Below, piece after piece: positions 53,698 through 62,330 of a DNA stretch of 64,000 nucleotides (positions within the stretch are counted from its first letter, which is position 1; each line of letters opens with the position of its first letter). Origin of the DNA: a bacterium (GTDB taxonomy: Bacteria; Caldisericota; Caldisericia; Cryosericales; Cryosericaceae); contig JAJFTL010000022.1 in the NCBI GenBank assembly GCA_021373025.1, forward strand, positions 124,001-188,000, in the 5' to 3' direction. Both the position numbers and the translations under genes were made by a program. Under the pieces are notes generated by a model, which had not been told where the DNA came from, did no database searches, and saw only the letters and a list, made by a program, of their open reading frames with translations.

Positions 53698-54309
53698 TTA
53701 GGCCAGCCTGCTCAAGACGGCGTCCAGCACATCTCTAAACACGGCGGACGCCGAGCGTCCAGCATCGATGACAACCCATCGATGCGGTTGGCTTTTGGCC
53801 ATGTCCAGAAAAGCATAGCGGACGACATCAAGAAACTGGCCTCGCTGCTCAATTCTGTCCAGATCTGTTTTCCGCGCGAGCGAAGCGCGTGGATCAATAT
53901 CGAGGAGCAGTGTGAGATTGGGCACTAGTCCCGAGGTGACAATTTCCATCAGCTGCTCGACACGTTCTCGGCCGACATTTCCAGCAACACCTTGGTAGGC
54001 GACGGATGAATCGGCAAACCTCTCGGCGATCACGATGTCCCCGCGTTTGAGTGCGGGCTCGATGACTTCGTCAATATCTTGTCTGCGATCTGCCGCAAAG
54101 AGGAGTACCTCTGCAAAAAGCGAGAGATTGAGCTCATCATGAACCAGGATTGTCCTCAGTTTTTGACCCAATACGGTTCCTCCTGGCTCAAACGTGTGTG
54201 TAACAGACAACTTTCGGTTTAGAAGGCTTTGTTCAAGCATGTTAGCTTGTGTGGTCTTTCCGCACCCGTCGATTCCTTCAAATGTCAGGAAAAAAGGTCG
54301 CTGTTTCAC
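53698..54309 (-). CDS. tmk: Thymidylate kinase
   Basis: Phosphorylates dTMP to dTDP; 203 residues. The P-loop is FEGIDGCGKTTQANML. The dTMP-binding DRRQDIDEVIEPAL and ERFADSSVAYQGVAG motifs and the LLLDIDPRASLARK region are as expected. Its ATG overlaps the stop of the upstream ATPase gene by four bases. Another deoxynucleotide kinase lies two genes upstream, so the unit may serve nucleotide salvage. Confidence 0.95.
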   Translation of the reverse strand: MKQRPFFLTFEGIDGCGKTTQANMLEQSLLNRKLSVTHTFEPGGTVLGQKLRTILVHDELNLSLFAEVLLFAADRRQDIDEVIEPALKRGDIVIAERFADSSVAYQGVAGNVGRERVEQLMEIVTSGLVPNLTLLLDIDPRASLARKTDLDRIEQRGQFLDVVRYAFLDMAKSQPHRWVVIDAGRSASAVFRDVLDAVLSRLA

Positions 54310-55841
54310 AAACTTCCTCTTGGACCCTGTCCAGCTCTCATCTGGGGCGAATAAACGACGACGCGGCGGAATGGTGGAGTGCCCTCACTCTCGCTGAAGA
54401 GTCCAAGCCGCTCAGCCAATTTGTGCTGGATCCTGCGTTCAAATGCATTGGAATATGGCAATTCACGGGACGAGCACGAGAGAGCAGCTTCCTGCATCAC
54501 GCGCATCCATGAAGAATACTGCTCCTTGTCGACGGACATCGAGTGGACGCGCCTGAGGAGATCTTTAACGGCGGCCAGACTGTTCTTAGTTGTCGTGTAG
54601 AGTGGCAGTCCGAGAGCAGCAGCTCTTTCTGCAAGGAATGGCTTTTTTGCTGCAGCTGAATCGCTCAGAAGGACAAGATCTGCTTCCTCGATGGTGCGGA
54701 CAACCTGGATGTCCGTGTGTAGACTGTGCCCGGCTCTTTCCACATAGCTCTGGCTGATTCCCTGTATGTAGAGCTTCACGACTGAATCCTGTGTCCACAA
54801 CTGGTCTATTCCTGGTACCAGCTCCTCAGGTGTGTCCTGATGGTGCGACGGTTCAATCACAAAGTCCTTGCCCGCGGTTCTTCTGCGTATTTCAGGCTGT
54901 ACGTCAAAGCCCCGAAGGACCCTGTCAACGACATCAGCCAGGTTCCTGTAGATTGCTAGAACATCTCGTTCGCGCATTTCGATAAGGACGTCGAAGGTTG
55001 GAGCTGCTTTTCGCTCAAGAACGCTTTTCTGCGTTCCCCGGCGCTGTGCTTCCTCATCGCTCAACGTTACGGTCTGGATTCCTCCGAGCAAGTCAATGAG
55101 GGTGGGATTGGTAATTAGGTTGCCCAGATCATTTCCGTGTGCCGTTCCTATGAGTTCTACGCCTCGTTCCGCAATCGTCCTGCAGGCCTGCGCCTCCTCG
55201 ACGCGCCCGATTTCATCGATGACAATGACTTCTGGATTGTGGTTTTCGACTGCTTCGATCATGATGTCATGTTGTTCTTTGTCGATCGGGACCTGCATGC
55301 GGCGCGAGGACCCTACTCCAGGATGGGGTACATCTCCGTCTCCCCCGATTTCATTGCTCGTGTCCACGATAATAACGCGCTTTCGCAGCGTATCACTGAT
55401 ATACCGTGAGGCCTCTCGCAGAAGAGTCGTTTTTCCAATGCCCGGTCTGCCCAGTATAAGGATGCTTGCACCACTCTTGACGAGATCTTCAATAATCTCA
55501 ATTTTCCCGTATAGGGCACGGCCGACACGGCATGTGAGCCCGACGACGTCGTTGTGTCTGTTGCGAATCGCCGAAATGCGGTGCAGTGTCTGTTCGATAC
55601 CGGCCCGGTTGTCTCTGTCGAATTCGCCGACCTTGTGAACGATAGAGTCGATATCTTCCCGAGTGACCTTGTTCTCACTCAGTGGAACAAAGTCGAATTC
55701 GAACCGCGCCTCGGGAACACGTCCAAGATCGAGGACAACTTCTACGAGTTCATCAAATCGGTCTATCCTCTTGAGCGCCTGCTGCAGAGGCACCGGAAGG
55801 ATACTCAGGAAAGCCTGGGTGTCGTAGTCGTACTCGGCCAT
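54306..55841 (-). CDS. SpoIIIAA/Ycf45-like ATPase with C-terminal R3H domain
   Basis: A 511-residue protein. The ATPase (about residues 100-300) has SILILGRPGIGKTTLLREA as Walker A, RKRVIIVDTSNEIGGDGDVPHPGVGSSRRMQV, and VIVIDEIGRVEEAQACR as Walker B, the pattern of SpoIIIAA and plastid Ycf45 proteins. The last 60 residues form an R3H single-strand nucleic-acid-binding domain (LPYSNAFERRIQHKLAERLG). No sporulation gene is nearby, so a nucleic-acid role is more likely than a spore one. It overlaps tmk by four bases and the deoxynucleoside kinase by 37. Confidence 0.86.
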   Translation of the reverse strand: MAEYDYDTQAFLSILPVPLQQALKRIDRFDELVEVVLDLGRVPEARFEFDFVPLSENKVTREDIDSIVHKVGEFDRDNRAGIEQTLHRISAIRNRHNDVVGLTCRVGRALYGKIEIIEDLVKSGASILILGRPGIGKTTLLREASRYISDTLRKRVIIVDTSNEIGGDGDVPHPGVGSSRRMQVPIDKEQHDIMIEAVENHNPEVIVIDEIGRVEEAQACRTIAERGVELIGTAHGNDLGNLITNPTLIDLLGGIQTVTLSDEEAQRRGTQKSVLERKAAPTFDVLIEMRERDVLAIYRNLADVVDRVLRGFDVQPEIRRRTAGKDFVIEPSHHQDTPEELVPGIDQLWTQDSVVKLYIQGISQSYVERAGHSLHTDIQVVRTIEEADLVLLSDSAAAKKPFLAERAAALGLPLYTTTKNSLAAVKDLLRRVHSMSVDKEQYSSWMRVMQEAALSCSSRELPYSNAFERRIQHKLAERLGLFSESEGTPPFRRVVVYSPQMRAGQGPRGSL

Positions 55842-56482
55842 AGTAGTCCTTTCTGCTCAAGTGCTTCAGCAATTCGATCGGTCACCCTTTCATATTCGCC
55901 GAAAAGACTGAACAGGTCAAGATCATCGGTATCGATTGAGATCAGAGGTGCCCTCGTGAAGGAACTAGCCCACGAATCATAGTATCTGTTGAGCTTGCTG
56001 AGATATGATGCTGGGATGGACTTCTCGAACGCGCGTCCGCGTGACTGTATGCGCCGAGCCAGCGTTGCGGTGGATGCGCGCAGATAGACCACAAGATCGG
56101 GTATCGGGAGATGTTCGAGCAAGTACTCATAGAGTTGACCGTATATCTCGTACTCTGGACGTGAAAGTGCTGCTCGGGCAAAGATCTCGGCGTCCTCATA
56201 CAGGGTACGGTCCACGATTTTTGCTGTAGTGAGCCTTCCCGCTTCCTTGAAGAGCTTGACTCGCTGCGCAAGAAAGAACAGCTGAGACTGGAATCCCCAT
56301 CGCTTGGGATCATCGTAGTACAGTTTTAGAAAGGGATTCTGCTTGACTGGTTCTGGGAGGAGGGTCAGATTCCATTTGTCCGCCAGGTGTCGAGTCAGCG
56401 TCGATTTGCCAACGCCGATGTTCCCGGCAATGGCCAGAAACAGGGGATGAGCCGCTTCCATGACTTCAGGCTGGGGGCTCAT
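55805..56482 (-). CDS. Deoxynucleoside kinase
   Basis: A 225-residue deoxyadenosine/deoxyguanosine-type kinase for nucleoside salvage. The P-loop is AIAGNIGVGKSTLTRHLA; the family DRS-like motif appears as DRTLYEDAEIFA; LVVYLRASTATLARRIQSRGRAFE is the lid with its arginines; ISIDTDDLDLF is near the end. The exact base preference cannot be read. It starts inside the preceding gene (four bases) and runs 37 bases into the ATPase gene. Confidence 0.9.
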   Translation of the reverse strand: MSPQPEVMEAAHPLFLAIAGNIGVGKSTLTRHLADKWNLTLLPEPVKQNPFLKLYYDDPKRWGFQSQLFFLAQRVKLFKEAGRLTTAKIVDRTLYEDAEIFARAALSRPEYEIYGQLYEYLLEHLPIPDLVVYLRASTATLARRIQSRGRAFEKSIPASYLSKLNRYYDSWASSFTRAPLISIDTDDLDLFSLFGEYERVTDRIAEALEQKGLLWPSTTTTPRLS

Positions 56483-58155
56483 GGAGAGTGGAACTGGGCC
56501 GGATCGAACGTGCCCTGTTCAAAAATCCCCCGATAGAAGGCACTCCAGGAGACCCTCTTGCTGCTGGTTCGAGAGATCTTTCTCATTTCACGGAAGCGTG
56601 ATCGTACGATGAAGCGGGCGAGAGACAACCCGTAATCGGAAGTGACCGTGGAAGAAAACGAGGTTGCTCGTTCGGCTCTCAAGGGAAGCTGCTCGCGCAG
56701 GAACGAGGTAACGTCGTTGTGGGAGAGCCTGTTTTGAAGGATACCCAGGTCCGATGCAGCTGCAACATCCTCAACGAGGAGCATCAATGTCGTCAGGAGG
56801 CTGTCTCGAGGCGTCATCATGCCGTCAACATCCGCGATATTTTGCACCTCGAAAAGTGCCAGTGCAGCAATGAAGACTTCACGCTGGATATGAAGTGGGA
56901 GGCCTGGATCCCAGCTCGCAATGGCAGACTGAATGTATGCTTTTCCGGGGAAGAATGTCATCATGATCGCAAGTTCAGGGGAGAGGTAGCGCCGCGAAAA
57001 CACAACGGGGCAGACGGCCTGTCTACGTCCAAGGGATGTTCCCTTTAGTGCAAGAGCGTCGGGAGCGTCATACGGTGGAATACTACCCCCATCCGTTGCT
57101 GCAACAGGCACTGATTGCAGTTTATAGCTGGGAAAGAACATGCGGAGTCGAGGATAATCTGTATTCATCCATTCGTCAATGGTTGCCTGATCAAGATGTC
57201 TCTCGAGAGAGGCTGCGAGAACTTCCTCCACGACAGCGTCAGGCGGTCTCGATGCATCCAGGTGAGCAGCTTTTTCATTCAGCTGACGCCGAAGTGCCTC
57301 TATCTCGCGCTCGAGATGCTCTTGAATATCTGCGGCCTGCGGCTCATCAAGAGATGGGAACAGGACAGATACCAGTGGACCATGTGGCGAGAGGTCGCCT
57401 ATACTGGCCGAACTGACTCGCGGCTCGACCTTGGCCAAGTACTGACGTGCCTTCTGCACGCGTTCAGCAATGAGCTGCTTGTCATCAAAGCGGCTGGCTT
57501 TGTCTTCGGCGAAACTGAGATATTCGTTCATGAGGTGGAGTTCGTCCATAGCCAATTCCCTGTGGAGGCTGGAGCGTAGTTGAATGGACTGTGCGGGAGC
57601 GGTTGGAGGGGTAAAAAGCTCTTCAAATCGGTGAATGATGGCTTTGCCACGGATGAACATTGGGATTTCTGTCATGTACAGCAACTGATAGATCCCCTTT
57701 CTGGCATTGCGCAGCTGCCATACGGTATCCTCGAAATAGCCGGCTTCAATAAGGGCAGAAATGCTGTCCATATAGGGAACAAGGACCAGCTCGGAACGAT
57801 GCTCGGCATTGCTGAGCCGTTCGGGATCCAGGCGTGCAACCGCTTCGCGCTTTTCATGCAGGAACTGCAACAACTGCCCCGTGCTGGTTGATGAATAGTC
57901 TCCAAGGTGATAGAGATACCTGTACGTGCCTGCTGCCAGAGCATCGATCGGCAGGAAGTAGCTGACTTCGTCCTGAATCTCCTGGAACAATTCGCCATAC
58001 TTGCTGAGAGGCAGGCCTGTTGTCTGTAGAGCGCTTCGGTAGCTGTTCGACGAAGCATGCCTGGGCCGAGGCGAATGATTCCTTTTTGAGCCTGTATTCG
58101 TGGACTTCTCCGGAGCTGGCGCAGTCGGAGGGAGGTGCTTTCGGGGATGTGTCAC
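56479..58155 (-). CDS. Unrecognised 558-residue soluble protein
   Basis: I do not recognise this family. The N-terminal 40 residues are basic, Pro- and Ser-rich and probably disordered. A mostly helical region follows, with a likely coiled coil about residues 275-300 (EHLEREIEALRRQLNEK). The C-terminal half has hydrophobic stretches such as RYLSPELAIMMTFFPGKAY but no clear membrane segments or signal peptide. No cysteine cluster, P-loop or metal motif is visible. It overlaps both neighbours by four bases (the SurA-like gene upstream, the deoxynucleoside kinase downstream), so it is co-translated with them and very likely real. Confidence 0.8.
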   Translation of the reverse strand: MTHPRKHLPPTAPAPEKSTNTGSKRNHSPRPRHASSNSYRSALQTTGLPLSKYGELFQEIQDEVSYFLPIDALAAGTYRYLYHLGDYSSTSTGQLLQFLHEKREAVARLDPERLSNAEHRSELVLVPYMDSISALIEAGYFEDTVWQLRNARKGIYQLLYMTEIPMFIRGKAIIHRFEELFTPPTAPAQSIQLRSSLHRELAMDELHLMNEYLSFAEDKASRFDDKQLIAERVQKARQYLAKVEPRVSSASIGDLSPHGPLVSVLFPSLDEPQAADIQEHLEREIEALRRQLNEKAAHLDASRPPDAVVEEVLAASLERHLDQATIDEWMNTDYPRLRMFFPSYKLQSVPVAATDGGSIPPYDAPDALALKGTSLGRRQAVCPVVFSRRYLSPELAIMMTFFPGKAYIQSAIASWDPGLPLHIQREVFIAALALFEVQNIADVDGMMTPRDSLLTTLMLLVEDVAAASDLGILQNRLSHNDVTSFLREQLPLRAERATSFSSTVTSDYGLSLARFIVRSRFREMRKISRTSSKRVSWSAFYRGIFEQGTFDPAQFHSP

Positions 58156-58991
58156 GATCCAGTGTCGACTGTTAACGGCTGAAGCTCATCCGGAACCGGT
58201 ATGCCAAACATGATATTCCACCACCTCATGAACTGCTTGTACCGCGTGTCTCCATCCATAAGATGAGCCTCACTCTTGAGGAGCTGCGCCCGGTCGTCCA
58301 GAATCAAATGGAACTTCTTATTGGCCAGGGCATCATCGACTAGCTTCTTACCAGCTTCTTCAATAGTAAGGCGGCGTCCTGCCTTGTCGGTATAGTTCCA
58401 GCCCCATGTGTCATAATATTCCTTAATTTCAGCGGGAGAGATCGTCGTATTCTTCGTGAGTTCGTTCTCATATGCCTTGGATAGTTCTCGGAGCTGGATA
58501 TAGGAACGCATCACTGAAGAGTGCAGTCGTTGTGCCTCGGCCAAATCGCCAGGTGCGGCATGATCCTTGACATAGTTGTCAACCGCGGCATCGAGGGCCG
58601 ACGGGGTCACGATGATCATCTGGTCTGTTGCCTTGCGGGATTGAGCCACCATGATGACAAGACGCTGGACGGCTTCTCTTTGCAGTCCCGCTCTAAGATA
58701 CTGTGTCTTGGGATCTGACGGGTTGGCAAGTTCAACCCTTGCGTTGTAGAAATTGCTCGAAATATCGAACGGAAGGTCTGTCATCATGGCCGAGACATAT
58801 TCCTGGAAGATGGGCGTTCCGTCGACGAAGAATGCCACGTCCCGCGAGCGGACAATCGGAGTACCGATAATGACAGCGAGCAACGCCACCAGAACCACCA
58901 AAGCAAGAACCACCAAGAGCGTCTGGCGCGTTTTCGAACGCACGCGAACCGTGCGATTTCTGACTCGCTGGCCGGTCTCTCTTCTTGACAT
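58152..58991 (-). CDS. Membrane-anchored SurA-N-like protein without isomerase domain
   Basis: A 279-residue protein. The basic N-terminus is followed by one membrane segment (about 26-46), then an extracytoplasmic part. The part after VDGTPIFQEYVSAMM resembles the chaperone (SurA_N) half of the next upstream protein: FVDGTPI corresponds to the start of such domains, and AEIKEYYDTWGWNYT resembles the linker that precedes a PpiC domain. The isomerase domain itself is absent. It lies two bases after the two-domain isomerase gene and overlaps the unknown gene by four, suggesting a dedicated partner. Confidence 0.65.
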   Translation of the reverse strand: MSRRETGQRVRNRTVRVRSKTRQTLLVVLALVVLVALLAVIIGTPIVRSRDVAFFVDGTPIFQEYVSAMMTDLPFDISSNFYNARVELANPSDPKTQYLRAGLQREAVQRLVIMVAQSRKATDQMIIVTPSALDAAVDNYVKDHAAPGDLAEAQRLHSSVMRSYIQLRELSKAYENELTKNTTISPAEIKEYYDTWGWNYTDKAGRRLTIEEAGKKLVDDALANKKFHLILDDRAQLLKSEAHLMDGDTRYKQFMRWWNIMFGIPVPDELQPLTVDTGS

Positions 58992-58993
58992 TG

Positions 58994-60592
58994 CTACTCA
59001 GCTGATGGGGTGACCGGTACGTTCGTGGCTGGTGCTGTCGTCGTTCCCTTGCCAGTTGCTTTTACGATCCACCGCCCCATTGCGCTGAACACCTTGCCAA
59101 TCCCATTGTTGTACCAGCCGCGGATGCGCGACCATCGTCCTTCCCGAACGGGATATTGTGTCTTGAGCTTGGCCACCATGGCGGCCTTCGCCTCTGACTT
59201 GCGTTCATCTTCAAGAGCAGTTTTTACCTTGTCATAGATGGTCTTGTCGCTCAGCGTTGCTTTCACGAAGGGCTTTCGATCGACAAGTTGAACAATCTCA
59301 TATGAAGAGCCATTGACAAAAGGCTTTGTATATTGACCTACCTTAAGTCCACGGAGTTCATTGAAGCGGGTTGGATCGCCTGTGCTCGAGAAGTAGTCCA
59401 GGATCCCTCCAGTCTTGGCATCGGTGTCCGTCGAGTACTTGGTGATGGCGGTCTTGAATGACAGGCCCTTCTGTAGTTCTGCATACACCTTGCTTGCGAG
59501 CGTCTCCGCCGCTTTTGCCCCGGCTGTCTGATCTCCTGTTCCAAAGCCGAAAACAATGTGGGCAGCCTTGACTGTTTCAGGGGTATCGTAAATCGAACTC
59601 ACCGGCTCTGCGGCAATCTTGTGGATGATATGGAAGCCAAAGTCTGTCTCAACAGGACCAACAATGTCGCCAACCTTGGCAGCAAAGGCAGCCTTCTCGA
59701 ATGCCGTGACCATCTGGCCTTTGGTGAAGAAGCCCAAGGCCTCGTATGTGGCATACCCCGGCGTTGTCTTGTTGAGTTCAGTCGCCTTTTCCTGGGCATA
59801 CTTCGCAAAATCAAATGTCGTGTCTGAGGCTTTTTGCTTCATGATGTCGTCGTAGATGGACTGAACGACCTTTTTCTTCGCGGCAATCGTCGAAGCGGAA
59901 TCCTTTGAAGCGTCTACCGTGATGAGGAGATGATCGGCGTTAACACGCCCTTCGGATCCAAAATACGCTTTCACATCAGCATCGGAAACGGTGACGCTTG
60001 CATTGATCTCTGCAACCACAGCGTCGGCAAGCTGTTGTCGTTCAACATATGGCTGAATCTGAGCGCGCAGGGTTGCCTTGAACTTGTCCATGGACCCGAA
60101 TTGTGCGATGACAGCGTCATTAAAGCCCTGCGTATCCGTTCCGAACTGCTCCTGAGATTGCTTTACGGCATTGTCGACTTCAGCGTCAACAGCAGTCTTC
60201 AACTTTGCATCATCCAGTTTCATGTTTTTCGATTTGGCATACTGTACGAAGAGTTCCTGCTCAATAGCGCTATCGATGACATTCTGGCGCACAGACGCAA
60301 GCGTACTGGCGTATTCTGGAGTTGTTAAATCCATGCCATACTGCTTGTACATGTCGATGTAATTCTGAACGCGTGCGGTGATATCTGAGTTGAGTATCTT
60401 GCCACTCCCAACCTGATAAGCGATGGTGCCAGTGGCACTCTTGACGGCGAAGAGCGATCCCCACGTCACAAGCGCGACGATAAGGACAATGGCGATGATC
60501 CGCATGACTATAGGAAATCTGTCTTTATGCCGTTTCGGCTTCTCGACCAATCCTGTTTTGCGTTCCTGTCGTATTCTGCTTTCTTTTCCCAT
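58994..60592 (-). CDS. PrsA/SurA-type foldase with two parvulin regions
   Basis: A 532-residue membrane-anchored folding factor. A basic cytoplasmic tip and one membrane segment (about residues 27-48) lead to a SurA_N-like chaperone domain (TARVQNYIDMYKQYGMDL). Two PpiC-like regions follow: residues about 215-335 (NADHLLITVDAS, GFFTKGQMVTAFEKAAFAAKVGDIVGPVETDFGFHIIHKI) and about 340-450 (KAAHIVFGFGTGD, TGGILDYFSSTGDPTRFNEL). The C-terminus has a basic stretch and a Thr/Pro tail. It should assist folding of secreted proteins such as the nucleotidase. GAGGAG precedes the ATG. Confidence 0.87.
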   Translation of the reverse strand: MGKESRIRQERKTGLVEKPKRHKDRFPIVMRIIAIVLIVALVTWGSLFAVKSATGTIAYQVGSGKILNSDITARVQNYIDMYKQYGMDLTTPEYASTLASVRQNVIDSAIEQELFVQYAKSKNMKLDDAKLKTAVDAEVDNAVKQSQEQFGTDTQGFNDAVIAQFGSMDKFKATLRAQIQPYVERQQLADAVVAEINASVTVSDADVKAYFGSEGRVNADHLLITVDASKDSASTIAAKKKVVQSIYDDIMKQKASDTTFDFAKYAQEKATELNKTTPGYATYEALGFFTKGQMVTAFEKAAFAAKVGDIVGPVETDFGFHIIHKIAAEPVSSIYDTPETVKAAHIVFGFGTGDQTAGAKAAETLASKVYAELQKGLSFKTAITKYSTDTDAKTGGILDYFSSTGDPTRFNELRGLKVGQYTKPFVNGSSYEIVQLVDRKPFVKATLSDKTIYDKVKTALEDERKSEAKAAMVAKLKTQYPVREGRWSRIRGWYNNGIGKVFSAMGRWIVKATGKGTTTAPATNVPVTPSAE

Positions 60593-60672
60593 CCTGTTTC
60601 TCCTCGGTCGGGTCTGTCTCTTTTTGGGCAGACGACTCAGATTGTACGGAATAGACTATACCATAATTCCTT

Positions 60673-61476
60673 CTATCTTAAAGCGTTCCAGTCTTCGCAG
60701 CCATATTTTAGCTGAGTGATTAGTGAAGCATCCAGCATTTCCTGCTCGGTTAGAGTGTCATCGACAATATGGATCCCGTCCAGTTGAGAGAAGGCTTGGA
60801 CCAGAGCGAACGACATCTCGCTGAATGACACAGGACGGTGTGTTTCATCGCTTACGCTTGTCATGAGATGGGCAGCTCTCCTCATGGCATCCTCTGGCGA
60901 CGTCTGACCAGACCGAATGACGGCGAAGTTTTTTTCGAGATCATTCTTCAGCACAATGGATCCATGCTGAAGGAAGCCTTCTCGAGTGCGCATCTGCGCG
61001 GAGCCGACAATCTTGCGGCCATGGGCAAGAATGTCGGTCGTACCCGGCGTAGTAAAACAGGATGCAGATAGGAAACCGGAGGAACCATGTGGAGAAAGCT
61101 GGGCCGACACGCCAAGCGATTGAAGAGCCGTGACAATGGGCATACATAGCCACTCATAGGACTCCTCCAGTCCCTTTCCATACAACGCATCTGACTCCGG
61201 AACCGAGATCGAATAGGTGACCTCCATGTCGTGCAGGACGGCTCTGCCACCCGTTGGACGTCGAAGCCATGCAATGTGCCTTCGTTCCATTTCCAGGAAA
61301 TTCAGGGACTCCGACGAGCGTTGAGCGAAGCCCAGGGAAACAGTGGCGGGAGACCAGCCATAAAAACGTAGCACCGGCACTCCTGACCTGCAGGCGCTGT
61401 TGAACAGAGCCTCGTCGATCGACATGTTTTCATACGGGGCTCCGATGCCGGACATAACGCATCGCCAAGTTGTCAT
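60673..61476 (-). CDS. Lipoate-protein ligase/octanoyltransferase family protein
   Basis: A 267-residue BPL/LplA-fold enzyme. YENMSIDEALFNSACRSGVPVLRFYGWSPATVSLGF is the family N-terminus and RRPTGGRAVLHDMEVTYSISVP carries the nucleotide and lipoate loop. DILAHGRKIVGSAQMRTREGFLQHGSI holds the Lys expected at the active site. It may ligate free lipoate or transfer octanoate from acyl carrier protein (LipM-like); the sequence alone does not decide. I take the ATG at 61476, six bases after its -10 box. Confidence 0.85.
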   Translation of the reverse strand: MTTWRCVMSGIGAPYENMSIDEALFNSACRSGVPVLRFYGWSPATVSLGFAQRSSESLNFLEMERRHIAWLRRPTGGRAVLHDMEVTYSISVPESDALYGKGLEESYEWLCMPIVTALQSLGVSAQLSPHGSSGFLSASCFTTPGTTDILAHGRKIVGSAQMRTREGFLQHGSIVLKNDLEKNFAVIRSGQTSPEDAMRRAAHLMTSVSDETHRPVSFSEMSFALVQAFSQLDGIHIVDDTLTEQEMLDASLITQLKYGCEDWNALR

Positions 61477-61510
61477 GGTGATATGCTATGGCGACACGTA
61501 CCTGTGTCAA
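61474..61510 (-). promoter_or_regulatory. Leaderless promoter of the lipoate ligase gene
   Basis: Minus strand: perfect TTGACA (61505-61510), 16 bases, TAGCAT (61483-61488), six bases to ATG 61476. No Shine-Dalgarno site. Confidence 0.65.
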
Positions 61511-61551
61511 GGAATATCCATGTGAAGATGGCTTGAATAGCTGCTTGATCG

Positions 61552-61591
61552 TTGCATTTTGGCCTTGTTGCCTTAGTATTAAAAAGATATG
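61552..61591 (+). promoter_or_regulatory. Short-leader promoter of the methyltransferase gene
   Basis: TTGCAT (61552-61557), 16 bases, TAGTAT (61574-61579), nine bases to ATG 61589. It is divergent from the lipoate ligase promoter. Confidence 0.5.
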
Positions 61592-62329
61592 GAGATGAAT
61601 GACTGGACGCAGGATTATTTTGACGATAGATATCGGCGACTGTTTCTGGATACTGTCGACCCATCGAGGACTGCATACCAGGTCCGTCAGCTTCTGAGAC
61701 TGTGTCCCCTGCTTCCGGGGGCTGCGGTGTTGGACGTTGGGTGTGGGGTTGGGCGGCACAGCATTGAGTTGGCAAAGCTCGGGTTCCACGTGATCGGCAT
61801 CGACAAGAGTACAGAGTACGTGGACATATGTCGACAGCGCGCAGGGGAGCTTGGAGTGACCGCAGAGTTTTATGTGATGGATAGCAGAACGATGAGCCTG
61901 AATGTCTGTGCCAGTCTTGTAATCTCGCTCTGGAGTTCGTTTGGCTACTATGGAGAGGCTGGTGATTTGCAGGTACTGCAGAGGATTGCAGAACATGTGC
62001 GACCTGCAGGGCATGTCATCATTGATGTAGAGAATCGTGACTACATCGTGAAGCATTTTGTGCCTGAGGAATGGCATGTGTGCGATGGCGAATTCGTTCT
62101 CGAAAAGCGGCACTTTAATCCTCTCGAAGGTACTGTCTCGACGAAGCGGATCATTGCGGCTGGGACGGAGCGCCATGAATATCGGCGTGTGCTGCGGATG
62201 TATACTGCAACGGAATTGGTATCCCTATTGAGTTCTGCTGGGCTCCGCCCGGAACGATGGTATGGTGACTATGATGGATCACGCCTTGGATTCGAGTCCA
62301 GGCGAATGATTGTTGTAGCTGTGAGGTGA
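61589..62329 (+). CDS. Class I SAM-dependent methyltransferase
   Basis: A 246-residue methyltransferase. The SAM site is AAVLDVGCGVGRHSIELAKLG with the acidic GIDKSTEYVD following; LVISLWSSFGYYGEAGD is the fourth motif. An N-terminal DWTQDYFDDRYRRLFLD and a C-terminal beta region are typical of small-molecule or cofactor methyltransferases, but the substrate is not recognisable. Two in-frame ATGs (61589 and 61595) fit. The stop is one base before cdaA, so the two are co-transcribed. Confidence 0.83.
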   Translation: MEMNDWTQDYFDDRYRRLFLDTVDPSRTAYQVRQLLRLCPLLPGAAVLDVGCGVGRHSIELAKLGFHVIGIDKSTEYVDICRQRAGELGVTAEFYVMDSRTMSLNVCASLVISLWSSFGYYGEAGDLQVLQRIAEHVRPAGHVIIDVENRDYIVKHFVPEEWHVCDGEFVLEKRHFNPLEGTVSTKRIIAAGTERHEYRRVLRMYTATELVSLLSSAGLRPERWYGDYDGSRLGFESRRMIVVAVR

Positions 62330-62330
62330 C

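Noticed and set aside
54306-55841. Evidence for sporulation
   Set aside because: The SpoIIIAA-like ATPase carries an R3H domain and has no spore genes around it; the Ycf45-type is found in non-spore formers.
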